Assembly: GCA_013003805.1 (NCBI GenBank)
Contig: JABDII010000567.1
Span: forward strand, 1-6,049
Direction: 5' to 3'
DNA: 6,049 bases
Source of the DNA: Gemmatimonadales bacterium
GTDB lineage: Bacteria; Gemmatimonadota; Gemmatimonadetes; Gemmatimonadales; GWC2-71-9
Positions 5,495 to 6,049 of the stretch are shown one piece after another. The notes beneath the pieces are model-generated. The model saw nothing but the letters and a program-made list of their open reading frames with translations. It ran no database searches and was not told the DNA's origin. The translations under genes and the position numbers were made by a program. How positions within the stretch are numbered: position 1 is the stretch's first letter; the number at the start of each line of letters is the position of its first letter.

Positions 5495-6049
5495 CAGACC
5501 AACATCCCGGCGAGGGAGGCCGACATGAAGGCGGCCAGATTCCCGCCTATCATGGCGCGGAGGCCGAGGCCAGCGATCTCGCTCCGGCGTTCGGGTGCGA
5601 GGCCACCGATTCCGCCAATCTGAATGGCGATGGAGGCGAAGTTGGCGAAGCCGAGAAGGGCGTAGGTGGTAATGATGATGCTCCGGGGCCTGAGGGCGCT
5701 GGTCGTCAGGTCGCCGGCAAACTGGATGTAGGCGAAGAACTCATTGAGCCCGATCTTGATCCCGACCAATCCCCCCACGGTGGAAGCATCGGCCCACGGG
5801 ACGCCCATGAGCCATACGAGCGGCTGCATCACGCGTCCGAGCAAGTACTGGACGCTCCATTCGGGCTGTCCCATGAACCCGCCGACCCACCCGAGCATGA
5901 AATCGAGCAGAGCGACGAGCGCGATGAAGGCGAGCAGCATCCCCGCCACGTTGAGCGCCAGCTGCACTCCCGTAGCGGCACCGGACGCCGCGGCTTCGAT
6001 GACACTCGAATCGGTCTTCTCCACATTGAGATGCAGGGTGCCCCGGGTC
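5494..6049 (-). CDS. Concentrative nucleoside transporter, C-terminal part (CNT/NupC family)
   Basis: This inner-membrane symporter imports nucleosides using a proton or sodium gradient. Only the last 184 residues are visible. The frame runs open to the right edge, so the GTG at 6024 is an internal valine, and the start lies beyond the window. The fragment contains NVEKTDSSVIEAAASG just before a membrane helix, PLVWLMGVPW, the CNT signature GIKIGLNEFFAY (NEF at about 5737-5745) and GFANFASIAIQIGGIGGLAP, whose Asn and Ser belong to the nucleoside site in structurally known CNTs. Several hydrophobic helices are evident, and the protein ends in one with almost no tail. It lies directly upstream of punA with a one-base overlap (TGATG), so uptake and phosphorolysis are probably made together. 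Cation and substrate preference cannot be read from this part. Confidence 0.93.
   Translation of the reverse strand, partial: TRGTLHLNVEKTDSSVIEAAASGAATGVQLALNVAGMLLAFIALVALLDFMLGWVGGFMGQPEWSVQYLLGRVMQPLVWLMGVPWADASTVGGLVGIKIGLNEFFAYIQFAGDLTTSALRPRSIIITTYALLGFANFASIAIQIGGIGGLAPERRSEIAGLGLRAMIGGNLAAFMSASLAGMLV

Overview
This is a high-GC bacterial chromosomal segment, densely packed with housekeeping genes. I see no mobile element, CRISPR array, tRNA or rRNA. The PDZ protein with a CSDC motif and the trmH-family/prepilin peptidase/zincin lipoprotein cluster look to me like Gemmatimonadota. That assignment is a judgement from memory of similar proteins, not a search result.

Layout, left to right. 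(1) Bases 2-625 (+) hold the 3' part of a PDZ-domain protein whose start lies outside the window; a clear hairpin terminator follows at 651-685. (2) Bases 787-1077 (+) hold a small unrecognised gene with a good ribosome binding site. Its codon signal fades near its 3' end. (3) A minus-strand cluster spans 3842 down to 1089: a SpoU/TrmH-family RNA 2'-O-ribose methyltransferase, a type IV prepilin peptidase (pilD), and a predicted lipoprotein zinc metallopeptidase with an HELVH motif. The first pair overlaps by 11 bases and the second by 1 base, so they look co-transcribed and translationally coupled. (4) Divergent from this cluster, with only 9 bases between the assigned start codons, thiD (3852-4664, +) encodes the hydroxymethylpyrimidine (phosphate) kinase of thiamine synthesis. 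(5) thiD converges on a second minus-strand unit, and a perfect 7-bp G/C hairpin lies across the junction. That unit is the 3' part of a concentrative nucleoside transporter (CNT/NupC family, running off the right edge) followed by a trimeric-type purine nucleoside phosphorylase (punA), again overlapping by 1 base.

Functionally, the right-hand pair is a nucleoside uptake and phosphorolysis module: import of nucleosides, then cleavage to base plus ribose-1-phosphate. The central cluster mixes RNA modification with the envelope and pilus pathway. The zincin lipoprotein coupled to pilD is the least characterised part and the best candidate for new biology. I do not see a convincing wholly novel multi-gene system in the window.
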